Positions 8,155 to 16,881 of a stretch of 64,000 bases of DNA are shown here, piece after piece (position 1 is the stretch's first letter; each line of letters begins with the position of its first letter). The DNA is taken from positions 124,001 through 188,000 of the forward strand of contig JAWKPM010000001.1 in the NCBI GenBank assembly GCA_041390625.1. Direction: 5' to 3'. The notes under the pieces were generated by a model. The model was not told where the DNA came from. It saw nothing but the letters and a program-made list of their open reading frames with translations, and did not search any database. The DNA is from RBC038 sp041390625 (GTDB lineage Bacteria > Chloroflexota > Dehalococcoidia > UBA2979). Made by a program: the position numbers and the translations under genes.

Positions 8155-8888
8155 TCGCGCTGGTTGCCTCGCACACGCTGTCGCAGCTCCTCGGTCAGCG
8201 GCGCTCGCTGCTGATGGGGCTGCTCGCGGCGATCCCGGTTCTCGTCGCTGTGCTCGTGCGGGTGCTCGCGGAGCTCGAGGAGGACCCTCGGGAGGTCGCG
8301 CTCGGCATCGTGGGCGGCCTGGTGCTGAACCTCGTGCTGCCGCTCGTCGCGCTGGTGTTCGGCACGGCGGCGATCGGGCAGGAGATCGAGGACGGCACGC
8401 TGGTGTACCTGCTGACGAAGCCGATCGCGCGTTGGAAGCTACTCGTCGGCAAGGTGCTGGCGGCGTGGCTCGCGACCACCGTGGTCGTCGGCGTGAGCGC
8501 GGCGATCGCGGGTGCGACGCTGCTCCTCGGACGGCCCGCCGACCTGCTGCTCCCGGCCTTCGTGGCGGCGGTCGCGTGGGGCGCGCTCGCCTACGTCTCG
8601 TTGTTCGCGGCGCTGAGCGTGCGCTACGGGCGAGCGCTGATCATCGGGCTGGTCTACGTCTTCGTGTGGGAGGCGACTCTCTCGAGATTCGCGCCCGGCA
8701 CCCGGCTCTTCAGCGTGCGCCAGTACACGGTGAGCATCGTGGAGGCGCTGGCGAACACGCCCGCGCGATTCCTCGACGCCCAGGTGGACACGACGACCGC
8801 CGTCGTGATGTCGACGGCGGTCGTGTTGGTGACGGGCTGGTACGGGGTGCGCCTGCTCCAGCGCTACGAGCTGCGCGAGCGCTCGTAG
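8151..8888 (+). CDS. ABC-2 type permease (second)
   Basis: A 245-residue membrane protein overlapping the previous ATPase by ATGA. About six transmembrane helices are visible, including LLMGLLAAIPVLVAVLVRVL, VLNLVLPLVALVFG, ATTVVVGVSAAIAGATLLLG, YVSLFAALSVRYGRALIIGL and VVMSTAVVLVTGWYGVRLL. The sequence IGQEIEDGTLVYLLTKPIAR between helices 2 and 3 is the usual ABC-2 coupling region (GTLxxLLxxPI). It closes the four-gene exporter operon. The 32 bp gap to the convergent tadG-like gene is filled with CCTCGA/TCGAGG words and has only a weak 5 bp hairpin, so no clear terminator. Confidence 0.88.
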   Translation: MIALVASHTLSQLLGQRRSLLMGLLAAIPVLVAVLVRVLAELEEDPREVALGIVGGLVLNLVLPLVALVFGTAAIGQEIEDGTLVYLLTKPIARWKLLVGKVLAAWLATTVVVGVSAAIAGATLLLGRPADLLLPAFVAAVAWGALAYVSLFAALSVRYGRALIIGLVYVFVWEATLSRFAPGTRLFSVRQYTVSIVEALANTPARFLDAQVDTTTAVVMSTAVVLVTGWYGVRLLQRYELRERS

Positions 8889-8920
8889 CGCCAGGCGAGG
8901 AGGCGCCCTCGAGGCCTCGA

Positions 8921-9985
8921 TTACTCGAGGATCTGCACCCGCACGAGGTCCGCGATGGTCTCGAAGGTGTCGGCCAGCTCGGCCGCGCTGGGGGCGTAGA
9001 CGTAGGCCCCACCGCCGATGCTTGCGATGTCGCCGAGCAGCGTGCCATCGACAGAGTCGCCGAGGCCGATCGTGTAGATGCGCATCCCGGCGTCCGCAGC
9101 CAGCTGTGCCTGATTGCGGCCGAAGTTCGCCGCCTGGGCGCAGCCGTTGTTGCCGCAGTTCGAACCCGTCGACGTGATGTTCGCGACACCGTCGGACAGC
9201 AGCACGATGACTTTCAGGGTCTCGGGACGGCCGTCGTTCTCGAGGTGCAGTCGTGCCTCGCGAATGCCACAGCCGATGCAGGTGTAGCCGGCGGGCACCA
9301 TGTCGTCGATCGCGTCCTCGTAGTTCGAACCGGCGCCGAAGCTGGCGCTCAGGTCGGCGTCGAGCGTCGAGCTCGTGGAGTACGAGGCGACACCGAGCTC
9401 GTGGTACGGCGGCGTGAAGAATCCGGCGAAGTCAGTCGCCGCATCCTGAACCGAGTTGAAGGGCTCCCACGCCTGCCCGTTCGGGCAGTTGAGCATCAGG
9501 CCGTGCGTGTCGCGGCACATGGAACCGGAGCGGTCGAGGACGACCATGATGTCGGTCATCTGCGCGCCCGCCTCGGAGGTAACACTTGCGGTCTCCGAGT
9601 CGATGCCGAGCAACGGCGCGAAGAGGAAGCCGACGTCGGCCTGGGCCTCGATGCGGACCTTCGAGCTGTCGGGGAACGTGATGTTGATCGAGGAGTTCCC
9701 AAGTGTCGGGTCGTTGTAGTTGAAGTACTCGATAGCCTTGTCCTGCGCGAGACCCGTGTCGGGCATCTCCTGCGCGGCGGCATGGACGGCGGCATCGGCT
9801 GCGTTCTGCAGCTGACGACGCATCTCCATGTAACGACCGACATCGAGAGACAGGGCGGCCATGGCAGCCAACGCGAGCATGCTCAACCCAGTCAGCACGA
9901 ACGCCGCGCCACACTCTTCAGAGCGCAGGCGTCGCCAGAGCCGGCGAGGGACGGCGGTCGTCACCTTCGAGGCAGTGCTGGACAT
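8921..9985 (-). CDS. TadG-like pilus protein with von Willebrand A domain
   Basis: A 354-residue protein of the TadE/TadG type. A short basic cytoplasmic head is followed by the TadE-like start CGAAFVLTGLSMLALAAMAA (one helix, about 25-47) and then RYMEMRRQLQNAADAAVHAA, as in pilin-like Tad pseudopilins. From about residue 143 it carries a von Willebrand A domain. The MIDAS motif DRSGS (D151, S153, S155), the later LLSDGVAN and the threonine/aspartate loop look intact. The domain is unusually rich in cysteine for an exported protein (MCRDTHG, LNCPNG, CIGCG, NCGNNGC), suggesting disulfides. No tadA/B/C or rcpA lies beside it; the only other Tad-like piece in the window is the CpaE-like ATPase at 59 kb. 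Confidence 0.82.
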   Translation of the reverse strand: MSSTASKVTTAVPRRLWRRLRSEECGAAFVLTGLSMLALAAMAALSLDVGRYMEMRRQLQNAADAAVHAAAQEMPDTGLAQDKAIEYFNYNDPTLGNSSINITFPDSSKVRIEAQADVGFLFAPLLGIDSETASVTSEAGAQMTDIMVVLDRSGSMCRDTHGLMLNCPNGQAWEPFNSVQDAATDFAGFFTPPYHELGVASYSTSSTLDADLSASFGAGSNYEDAIDDMVPAGYTCIGCGIREARLHLENDGRPETLKVIVLLSDGVANITSTGSNCGNNGCAQAANFGRNQAQLAADAGMRIYTIGLGDSVDGTLLGDIASIGGGAYVYAPSAAELADTFETIADLVRVQILE

Positions 9986-10110
9986 CGGATTCGAGCCTTC
10001 CGCTGAGTCTGGATCCCCACAGGGATCGTCGACATCGCGGGGGCGGTGTTACACAAACAACCAGTGAAGACGGCGTTGAATCGCGTAAGAATCCGCGACC
10101 GCGAGGTGCA

Positions 10111-10758
10111 CTAGCAGCGTGTGGCGAAGGCGGCGCCCGACCCAAGATCGCTCGGGAACGAGGCGTTGATCGCCGCCGGCGCACCCGGGATGTACACGCT
10201 CCAGTGGCCGCCGGCGAGGATCGCGAGGGCCTGGACGCGACAGCCAGCACCCTCGAGGGCGCTCAGGAGCTCGGTGGTGCGCGTCGCCGTCCCGGTGACG
10301 AGGAGGCCGAGCTTGCCAGCGGCCGGGCGAGCACCGACGAAGGCGCCGCCGGCCGTCGACGAGGGTGGGGAAGCGCCGCCGGACGGCTGCGCAGCCAGGT
10401 CGATGCCCTCGGCAGCGTTCGAGGGTGCACCGCCGGAGCGCCACAGCTCGGTGGCGCCGGTGGCCTGGCCGTTCAGCTTGAAGCGGACCTCCCGCTTGTC
10501 GGAGGCACCGCAGGTGCCGCCGAGCGGCACGGTAAGCAGCCAAAAGCCATCGGGGCCGGCCGTGGTCGACGCGCAGGTCACGCCGCTGATGGTCGCGGCG
10601 ACGCTGTCGCCCGCTCCGGCCACGCCGTAGTAGGTTGCCGGCGGGTTCTGTGCGGAGGCGCGATTCACGCCCGTGGACGTGAGCGCGAGGGCAGTCGCGA
10701 GGACGAGGACGGCAATCGCCGCGATGAGCCGCAGGGCGGCGAAGGGACGAATGGACAC
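10111..10758 (-). CDS. Secreted protein of unknown function
   Basis: A 215-residue protein with a clear Sec signal: a basic start, a long hydrophobic core LRLIAAIAVLVLATALALTS, and probable cleavage after ASA (residues 34-36). The mature part begins YYGVAGAGDSVAATISGVTC, a small beta-rich domain with two Cys. A Pro/Ser/Gly-rich linker follows. The C-terminal module ends LEGAGCRVQALAILAGG then HWSVYIPGAPAAINASFP; similar VYIPGAP segments occur in exported proteins of Chloroflexota and actinobacteria, as far as I recall. Start: GTG at 10758, with GAGGAG 7 bases upstream. It lies ahead of the tadG-like gene on the same strand with a 125 bp gap, so the two may share an envelope context. Confidence 0.7.
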   Translation of the reverse strand: MSIRPFAALRLIAAIAVLVLATALALTSTGVNRASAQNPPATYYGVAGAGDSVAATISGVTCASTTAGPDGFWLLTVPLGGTCGASDKREVRFKLNGQATGATELWRSGGAPSNAAEGIDLAAQPSGGASPPSSTAGGAFVGARPAAGKLGLLVTGTATRTTELLSALEGAGCRVQALAILAGGHWSVYIPGAPAAINASFPSDLGSGAAFATRC

Positions 10759-10833
10759 GGCGATACTCCTCGAGGTGGCGTCACCAGCCTCGAGATCATC
10801 GGCAGGGGGTCAGGGTCTCCTTAGGGAATCCCT

Positions 10834-10998
10834 CTACGCCTCGGAAGGGGTGTCTTCGGCGGCAGCGGGCGGCGGCTGCGGGAAGATCTCCTGGCGCCCG
10901 GCGAACTCGCCCGCGCGGAAGGCGGTGAGCGCGAGGCGGAGCATGGAGGCCAGGAGCAGGACGGCGAACGCCCAGGGCAGGAGCTCAAAGATCTCCAC
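10834..10998 (-). CDS. Small membrane protein, 54 residues
   Basis: From the GTG at 10998 (GGAGG five bases upstream) the frame encodes EIFELLPWAFAVLLLASM and continues as a single hydrophobic helix followed by a Pro/Ala/Glu-rich tail ending PSEA. I do not recognise it. Support comes from the strong ribosome site, the amphipathic-then-hydrophobic pattern and lack of any competing frame. It diverges from the nickel SOD gene. Confidence 0.55.
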   Translation of the reverse strand: MEIFELLPWAFAVLLLASMLRLALTAFRAGEFAGRQEIFPQPPPAAAEDTPSEA

Positions 10999-11136
10999 CG
11001 GGTTCCTCCTCGCGTCGTCCTCGGCTGGTCGTACCCTCGATGTACCGTGCGGCGAAGCTGGCCGCAAGTGCCCCGCCGGCGCGTCGGCCGGGCGCCGCAC
11101 CTCGGGAGCGGCGTTCGCGCCAGATTCGGCGTCGAG

Positions 11137-11166
11137 TTGACATCGCGGAGCGCGATGGAGAAGGAT
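11137..11166 (+). promoter_or_regulatory. Likely sigma-70 promoter of the nickel SOD gene
   Basis: A consensus -35 TTGACA (11137-11142), an 18 bp spacer and AAGGAT (11161-11166) as -10. The spacing and the GAT ending match the promoters I find before the SRP RNA and rnc (TTGACM-N18-TACGAT). Predicted transcript start is about 11173, giving a leader of about 74 bases. I see no obvious nickel-regulator (Nur-type) operator by eye. Confidence 0.55.
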
Positions 11167-11246
11167 TGCCGGGCGGCGCGCGACCCTTCGACGGCCCCAG
11201 CGCTGCGCCCGTCCACTTCGATGCACTTCAGGTGAAGGAGACGCTG

Positions 11247-11684
11247 TTGAGTCTACGGACGACGCTGGTCCGCGCGCTGCGCCCGAGCCAGCGCGCATAC
11301 GCGCACTGTGACATCCCGTGCGGCATCTATGACCCCCACGCTGCCCAGCTGGGCGCCGAGACGGTCGAGAAGATGATGACGCTCATCGGCGACCTGGGCG
11401 TATCGGGCGCCGACGACAAGGCGCACCTGGCGAGCCTGGGCCGCTACGTCGCGGTCAAAGAGCAGCACGCCGAGATCGTGAAGCACGAGGTGCGCATCAT
11501 CTGGGGCGACTACTTCAAGCCGCCCGACCTGGCGGTGTGGCCGGAGATGCACGACAAGGTGTGGAACATCATGCGGCTGGCCTCGGCGTGCCGGCAGGGC
11601 GTGAACGTCGACGATGCGAAGGCCCTCCGGGCTGCCGTGGACGAGTTTGCGGAGAAGTTCGCGGCCATCAAGGCCGCGCGCTAG
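11247..11684 (+). CDS. sodN: Nickel-type superoxide dismutase precursor
   Basis: Dismutates superoxide with a Ni centre held by the N-terminal hook. The hook HCDIPCGIYDP is unmistakable: His1, Cys2, Cys6 and Tyr9 of the mature enzyme are all present. The enzyme is made with a leader that must be removed to expose His1. Starting at the TTG at 11247 (AAGGAG six bases upstream) the leader is MSLRTTLVRALRPSQRAYA, 19 residues, leaving a mature chain of 126, slightly longer than the usual 117. A GTG at 11232 in frame is the alternative start. The rest of the four-helix bundle (VKEQHAEIVKHEVRIIWGDY, WNIMRLASACRQG) matches the family. The peptidase gene follows 19 bp later, the standard sodN-sodX arrangement. 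Confidence 0.93.
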   Translation: MSLRTTLVRALRPSQRAYAHCDIPCGIYDPHAAQLGAETVEKMMTLIGDLGVSGADDKAHLASLGRYVAVKEQHAEIVKHEVRIIWGDYFKPPDLAVWPEMHDKVWNIMRLASACRQGVNVDDAKALRAAVDEFAEKFAAIKAAR

Positions 11685-11703
11685 CCGCTCGACCGGAGTC
11701 AGC

Positions 11704-12276
11704 ATGCAGCGACGCCCGTCGCGGCTCATTCGGGCCACGGCGGGCGTTGCCGTGTTCGGCGCCCTCGCGACTATCGCTTCGATGCCGCTGCTGCGGCGTC
11801 GGTGGTTCACCGTCGAGGTCGCAGGGGATTCGATGCAGCCGGCCCTCGAGGAAGGCGACTGGCTGCTGGTGGCGCGCCGGCCGCCGCGCCTCGATGGCTC
11901 CGCTTTCGGTCAGGTCGTCGTCACGCGCGATCGGACGGGTCGCCTGCTCGTGAAGCGGGTGGTGGGCCTCCCCGGAGAGGTCGTCCAGATCGAGGGCGGG
12001 CGGGTGCTCGCCGACGGCCGCGCCCTCGACGAGCCGTACGTGCGCGGGGAGACCGAGGCGGCGCCGTACCGCGCGCTCACGCTCCTCGAGCGCGACTCCT
12101 TCTACCTGCTCGGAGACCACCGACCGGCCTCGACGGACAGCCGCGACCTCGGTGGCGTGCGCCGGTCGGCCATCGAGGGCACGGTCGTTGCGCGCTACTG
12201 GCCGCGCGAGCGCATCGGGCGGTTCCGACCTCCCAGGCGCCGCTTCCTCCAACCGGACCTGCCGGCCTCGCGCTAG
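11704..12276 (+). CDS. sodX: Signal-peptidase-I-like protease, probable nickel-SOD maturase SodX
   Basis: A 190-residue S26-family peptidase anchored by one N-terminal helix (about 12-30). The catalytic Ser43 lies in AGDSMQPAL, the general-base Lys84 in LLVKRVVGLPGE, and the family box LLGDHRPASTDSRDLGGV is complete. Position directly behind sodN argues that it trims the SOD leader to free the nickel-binding histidine, as its homologues do; this is established for sodN-sodX pairs, inferred here. ATG start at 11704. The stop shares CTAG (12273-12276) with the convergent acylase gene. Confidence 0.88.
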   Translation: MQRRPSRLIRATAGVAVFGALATIASMPLLRRRWFTVEVAGDSMQPALEEGDWLLVARRPPRLDGSAFGQVVVTRDRTGRLLVKRVVGLPGEVVQIEGGRVLADGRALDEPYVRGETEAAPYRALTLLERDSFYLLGDHRPASTDSRDLGGVRRSAIEGTVVARYWPRERIGRFRPPRRRFLQPDLPASR

Positions 12277-14555
12277 GCCGGGGTCAGGCGCAGCTCACCC
12301 TCGGCATTCGCCTCGATGTCCGTCCACTCGATGAACAGTGGATGGTACTCGACGTTGCGCCAGCGCTCGATGTTGTCGGCATAGTGCGGCGAGCCGGGCT
12401 GGCCGGAGTTGCCCGGCGGGATCACGATGCGGGCGGCATTGAGGTCGCGCAGGTCGAGGACCTGACGATACGTCACCCCGTGGTCGGCGGTCGGCCCCCA
12501 CGCCATCTGCGTCGCGAAGGGGGTGTTGCCGTCGCCCGGCACTTCGACGTCGGGGATGTTGAGGACCTTCGCCAGCTCCGGATCGCGGCCGAGGTTGTGG
12601 TGGTAGCCCATGTGGTGCTCGGCGCCCCAACGCCACTTCGAGGCGTCGGGACCCTGGCGTTCGCGCAGCGTCTCGGCAGCCGCAACAAGCGCGGCCTCGA
12701 TGGCGTGGGGCCACGACTGGCCCGCGGGGAGCATCGTGGTGCGCCCGGCCTCGAGCTCCTGGAGGAGCGTGCGGGCCTCGTCGGCGGCCGAGGTTGAGGG
12801 GATGCCCGCCACCTGCCCGTAGTACGCGCGCACGGTGGAGGCGGCCAGGTGCTCGGCGGTGCGCCAGTAGACGGCGGCCGCCGCGCTGTCGACGTCCATC
12901 GAGGCGCCCCAACCGCGCAGCAGGTCCTGCATCGCGCGGGCCTCGGGGTCCGTGGCCTCGAAGGCGACGAGGTGCGGCACGAGGTCCTGCGCGTGGGTGC
13001 TCACGATGTCTCCCTGCAACTCCGGCATGGCGTCGAGGCGGAAGATCTCGGTGTCCTCGAAGAGCGCGTTCAGGCGGTCGGCGCGGAAGCGGTTCGCGGT
13101 GAACGAGAGGTAGTAGGGGTAGTCGCCGTCCACGGTCTTGTTGTTGGCGGTGACGATGTAGCCGGCCTCGGGGTTTTGCTGGGCAGGCAGCTCGTCCTTC
13201 GGGATCGAGCCGTCCCACTCGTAGTCGTCGGTCCAGCCGGGCACGGGCACGAGCGCGGGGCGTCGACGCTTCGGGATGCGGCCCGAGTACTGATAGCCGA
13301 TGTCGCCGGACTGGTCGGCGAAGCAGAAGTTGCCGCTGATGGAATCGAAGGTACGGACGGCCTCGCGGGCCTCGGCGGCGTTCGTCGAGGTCAGGAGGCG
13401 CCAGACGGCCTCGACGTCGTGCGCGGGCTCGTGGAGGCCCCAGGCGGCGGCCACGACCTCGTCGTCGCGCGTCGGGTCGCCGGCGATGACCGGCCCGTGC
13501 CGCGACTCCCATACGACCTCGACCTCGTCGGGGCCGTCGAGGACGGCGATGCGCTCCTCGATGCGGCGTAACGGCTCCCAGCGGTCGCCGTGCTGGGCCT
13601 CGGGGCCATGCTCGCCCTGGCGGATGCGCTCGCGGTAGAGGTCCCAGCGGTCGCCGGCGGCGTGGGTCATCGTCCACGCGACCTTCGTGTTGTGGCCGTA
13701 GTAGAGCGGCCCGGGGTAGCAGGGGTTCACGGGTCCGGCGGCGGTGAACTCCGGGCACTCCATGTGAAGGACGTACCACTGCCCCGGCACCATCACCTCG
13801 AGGTGGGGGTCACCGCAGACGATGGGCGCACCGGTGTCGGTCCTCGAGCCGTGGATCACCCAGCAGTTGCTGCCGCCACCCGCCGCGACGACGCCGTCCG
13901 GGGCGCCCATCGCGGCCTCGATGTCCTCGGCGAAGGGGTGGGTCTCGAGGGTCCATTTCGCCCTCGAGGGGGTGATCAGCGAGGTGCCCTCGGGCAGGTC
14001 GGCCACGAGGCTCGCCACGGCCTCGGCGCCGAGCGCTTCGCCGACCTTTCCGAACTTCAGCTTGCTGGCCCAGTGGTTGTTCGCGGAGATCAGCTTGATC
14101 ACGGCGAGGGTGTCGACGGGATGCCACGGCTCCATCTCGTGGCTGAGGACGTGGAACTCGTACGGCTTCGGGTTGGTCTCGCGGGCGGCGTTGATGCCGT
14201 CGGCGTAAGCCTGCAGCACCATCTTCGCGTTCTCGGTCTGGGCCTCCCACTCGGCCTCGGCGTAGCGCGCGTACCCCATACGCCTCGCGAGGCGGTCTCG
14301 TCCGACGAGCTTCGGCCCCATCATCGCGGCGCGGCCGCCGCGGGCCATCTGGCGCTCGAGCTCGAGCTGCCAGAGGCGGTCCTGGCCGATGCAGTAGCCC
14401 TGCCCGAAGAAGGCGTCGCGCGCCGTCGTCGCCTGGATGTGAGGGATGCCCCAGCGGTCGCGAACGATGCGAATCGGCCCATCGGCGCCCGAGACGGTCA
14501 GCTCGCCCTCGATCGTGGCGAGGCAGTCCTCGGGTCGCACGTGGGTCGTCGTCAT
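12273..14555 (-). CDS. Penicillin-acylase family Ntn hydrolase
   Basis: A 760-residue member of the penicillin amidase/acyl-homoserine-lactone acylase family. These proteins self-cleave into alpha and beta chains, the beta chain starting with the nucleophile. Here the nucleophile is Ser229 in GGGSNCWVIHG. Upstream, RDRWGIPHIQA (33-43) is the family alpha-chain start, and YYGHNTKVAWTMTHAAGD is the oxyanion-hole region. There is no signal peptide, whereas most relatives are exported, so a cytoplasmic acylase is implied. Likely substrates are N-acyl amides such as acyl-amino acids, AHLs or beta-lactams; which cannot be told. Start: ATG at 14555 with GGAGG seven bases upstream. It follows tam on the same strand by 85 bp. 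Confidence 0.88.
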   Translation of the reverse strand: MTTTHVRPEDCLATIEGELTVSGADGPIRIVRDRWGIPHIQATTARDAFFGQGYCIGQDRLWQLELERQMARGGRAAMMGPKLVGRDRLARRMGYARYAEAEWEAQTENAKMVLQAYADGINAARETNPKPYEFHVLSHEMEPWHPVDTLAVIKLISANNHWASKLKFGKVGEALGAEAVASLVADLPEGTSLITPSRAKWTLETHPFAEDIEAAMGAPDGVVAAGGGSNCWVIHGSRTDTGAPIVCGDPHLEVMVPGQWYVLHMECPEFTAAGPVNPCYPGPLYYGHNTKVAWTMTHAAGDRWDLYRERIRQGEHGPEAQHGDRWEPLRRIEERIAVLDGPDEVEVVWESRHGPVIAGDPTRDDEVVAAAWGLHEPAHDVEAVWRLLTSTNAAEAREAVRTFDSISGNFCFADQSGDIGYQYSGRIPKRRRPALVPVPGWTDDYEWDGSIPKDELPAQQNPEAGYIVTANNKTVDGDYPYYLSFTANRFRADRLNALFEDTEIFRLDAMPELQGDIVSTHAQDLVPHLVAFEATDPEARAMQDLLRGWGASMDVDSAAAAVYWRTAEHLAASTVRAYYGQVAGIPSTSAADEARTLLQELEAGRTTMLPAGQSWPHAIEAALVAAAETLRERQGPDASKWRWGAEHHMGYHHNLGRDPELAKVLNIPDVEVPGDGNTPFATQMAWGPTADHGVTYRQVLDLRDLNAARIVIPPGNSGQPGSPHYADNIERWRNVEYHPLFIEWTDIEANAEGELRLTPA

Positions 14556-14640
14556 CTCGCAGCCTCCATCGCGCCCGCGTCGGGCGTGCCGAGTCTACCT
14601 GATGACCTCCGGCGGACCGTCGAACCGATGACGAACGCAA

Positions 14641-15426
14641 TCAGCGCGCGAGGCGCCCCCACATCAGCACGCGCTTGAAGGGGTAAAAGAACGGGGTGTG
14701 CTCGCCGAGCACCTCGACGAGGCGCTGTGTGTAGCGCTCGAGGAACAGCGCGTAGGTCTCGGCGTCGAGACGCTCGCGGTACGGCGTCAGCAGCGAGCCC
14801 TTCACCCACTCGACGACCGAGCGCGTCTCGGGCAGCACGTGGCCGTAGACCTGCACGCGGACGTGGGGCCGCTCAAAGCCGAGGCCGTGGAGCAGTGACG
14901 CGTAGCGCTCCGGAGCCAGCGTGGGGAATCGTCGCTCGAAGCCGTCGAGAGCGGTCTTGAAGGGCTCCTCGCGGGCGAGCGCGCGGGCCTCGACATGTGA
15001 GGGGTGGTCGTCGTTCATCGGCATCTGGATCGCCAGCTGCCCGCCGGGCGCGGCCATCGTGGCGAGGCGCGGCCAGAGCGCCTCGTGATCGTCGACCCAC
15101 TGCAAGGCGGCGTTCGAGAAGAGCAGATCGACCGGCGCCTCGGGCGTCCAGGTACGGATGTCGCCGGCCTCGAAGCGGAGTCCCCCGACGGCGTGGGCGC
15201 TCGCCTGCTCGAGCATCGACTCGGACGCGTCGATACCGAGGGTCTCGGCGGCCTCGAGCTCGCGATGGAGCCAGGCGGTGAGGGCGCCGGTGCCGCAACC
15301 CAGATCGACGACACGCATCATCGGCCGCCGGTCAACGAGGGCTGCGAGGTCGTAGAAGGGCTGGCTGCGCTCGTCCTCGAAGCGGGTGTACTGGGCGGGA
15401 TCCCAGGCAGTGCTCGGGCCGGTCAT
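14641..15426 (-). CDS. tam: Trans-aconitate 2-methyltransferase-like SAM enzyme
   Basis: A 261-residue class I methyltransferase. The SAM-binding motif VVDLGCGTGALTAWL is at about 39-53, followed by the Tam-type segments IDASESMLEQA, FEAGDIRTW, LLFSNAALQWVDDH and LAIQMPMNDDHPSH. The family methylates trans-aconitate, an inhibitor of aconitase, and the length matches. The start is the ATG at 15426 (GAGAGGAG upstream, five-base spacing); the frame is open beyond it but lacks a better start. It diverges from the PLP enzyme across 134 bp. Confidence 0.82.
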   Translation of the reverse strand: MTGPSTAWDPAQYTRFEDERSQPFYDLAALVDRRPMMRVVDLGCGTGALTAWLHRELEAAETLGIDASESMLEQASAHAVGGLRFEAGDIRTWTPEAPVDLLFSNAALQWVDDHEALWPRLATMAAPGGQLAIQMPMNDDHPSHVEARALAREEPFKTALDGFERRFPTLAPERYASLLHGLGFERPHVRVQVYGHVLPETRSVVEWVKGSLLTPYRERLDAETYALFLERYTQRLVEVLGEHTPFFYPFKRVLMWGRLAR

Positions 15427-15560
15427 CGATGCTCCTCTCGCCTCGGCGCAGTCTCGCACACGGTGGGCAGAGAACGGCAGGCCTCGACATCCGACGGACA
15501 TCGAGAGGTTGTAGGGTGTGGCGTCGAAGCCGAGCGGGCTCGTGGGAACGGAGTCGAGCG

Positions 15561-16796
15561 ATGACGTCGGAGCGCTGGGAGTGGCTGCGCGGGCAGATGC
15601 CGGTCACGCGCGACTACGCCTACATGAACTCGGGGTGGTCGGGACCGATCTCGATCCCGGTAGTCGACGCGATGAAGCAGCGGCTCGAGCTCGAACTGGA
15701 ACACGGGCCGACGACGCGCGCGGTGATGGACGACCGCATCGCCCTCGGAGAGCGCTTCCGCGAGCTGCAGGCGCGCATCCTCAACGCCTCGCCCTCGGAA
15801 ATCTCGATCACGGGCAACACCACCGAGGGCGTGAACATCGCGGTCAACGGCCTCGACTACGGGCCGGACGACGAAGTCGTGGTCTCCACCTCGGAGCACG
15901 GGTCGGGCATGGTGCCGGCGTACTACCTGCGCGAGCGCCACGGCGTCGGCGTGCAGATTGCGCAGGTGCACGGGAAGCAGTCGCCGGGCGAGGCGCTCGA
16001 GGCCTACGCCTCGGTGATCGGGGCCCACACGAAGCTCGTCATCATCTCGGAGATCTCGTACTCGACGGGACAGCTGCTGCCGCTGAAGGAGATCGTGACG
16101 GCCGCGCATCGACACGGGGCACGCGTGCTCGTGGACGGGGCGCAGACGGCCGGCCACATCCCCATCGATGTGCGTGCGTCCGAGGTGGACTACTACGCCG
16201 TGCCCTCGCACAAGTGGCTGTGCGGGCCGGACGGTCTCGGTGCGCTCTATGTGCGCGAGGATCTGATCCCGACGCTGGCGCCGGTGAAGGTCTCGGGACG
16301 GGCCGCGGCCTCGTACGACTTCGAGGGCAACTTCGCGCCCGAGCGAGAGAAGATCACGAAGTACGAGCTGACGACGATCTCTCCGGCGCTGCTGGCCGGC
16401 ACGAACGCGGCGGCCGACATCTACCTCGAGTCAGGGGCGCAGGCCGTCTTCGACCGGGCGCGCGAGCTGAATCGATACGCCGAGCAGCGCTTCGAGGGGA
16501 TCGACCGCGTCACCGTGACGAGCCCCGAGGACGAGGGCTCGCGGACGGGGCTCTTCCTGTTCTCGGTGGAGGGCGAAGAGCCGCAGCGCGTGACCGCTTA
16601 CCTGCAGCAGCAGGCGAAGGTGGTGTGCCGCACGGTGGCGCAGTTCAACTCGGTGCGGCTGTCGTTGCACTGCTTCAACACCGAGGGGGAGATCGACCGC
16701 GCGGCGGAGACCGTCGAGCGTGCGATTCGCGAGGGCATCCCGGACGACGTCACGCCGGCGACGGCCTTCGAGGCCCGCGCCGACCGGATGACGTAG
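15561..16796 (+). CDS. Class V aminotransferase / cysteine-desulfurase-fold PLP enzyme
   Basis: A 411-residue PLP enzyme of the isopenicillin-N-epimerase/class V group. The phosphate-binding segment GNTTEGVNIAV (85-95) and aspartate VDGAQTAGHI (D192) are visible, as is the Schiff-base lysine in PSHKWLCGPDG (K218). The cysteine that IscS/SufS enzymes carry on a C-terminal loop is not evident in context, so desulfurase activity is doubtful and epimerase or lyase chemistry is as likely. ATG start at 15561, GGAG upstream. It may be cotranscribed with the acyl-CoA synthetase gene 146 bp downstream. Confidence 0.83.
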   Translation: MTSERWEWLRGQMPVTRDYAYMNSGWSGPISIPVVDAMKQRLELELEHGPTTRAVMDDRIALGERFRELQARILNASPSEISITGNTTEGVNIAVNGLDYGPDDEVVVSTSEHGSGMVPAYYLRERHGVGVQIAQVHGKQSPGEALEAYASVIGAHTKLVIISEISYSTGQLLPLKEIVTAAHRHGARVLVDGAQTAGHIPIDVRASEVDYYAVPSHKWLCGPDGLGALYVREDLIPTLAPVKVSGRAAASYDFEGNFAPEREKITKYELTTISPALLAGTNAAADIYLESGAQAVFDRARELNRYAEQRFEGIDRVTVTSPEDEGSRTGLFLFSVEGEEPQRVTAYLQQQAKVVCRTVAQFNSVRLSLHCFNTEGEIDRAAETVERAIREGIPDDVTPATAFEARADRMT

Positions 16797-16881
16797 TGGG
16801 CGCGACGGCGTTCCACGCCCGCATGGGGCGGTAACACCAGGGCGTATAGCCCTCGGTGTGTGCTCTGGTGCACAATTGGGA

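Noticed and set aside
10012..10027. GATCCC-CACA-GGGATC hairpin before the TadG-like gene
   Set aside because: Only 6 bp, no T run, and it lies between genes of the same direction; too weak to call a terminator or operator.
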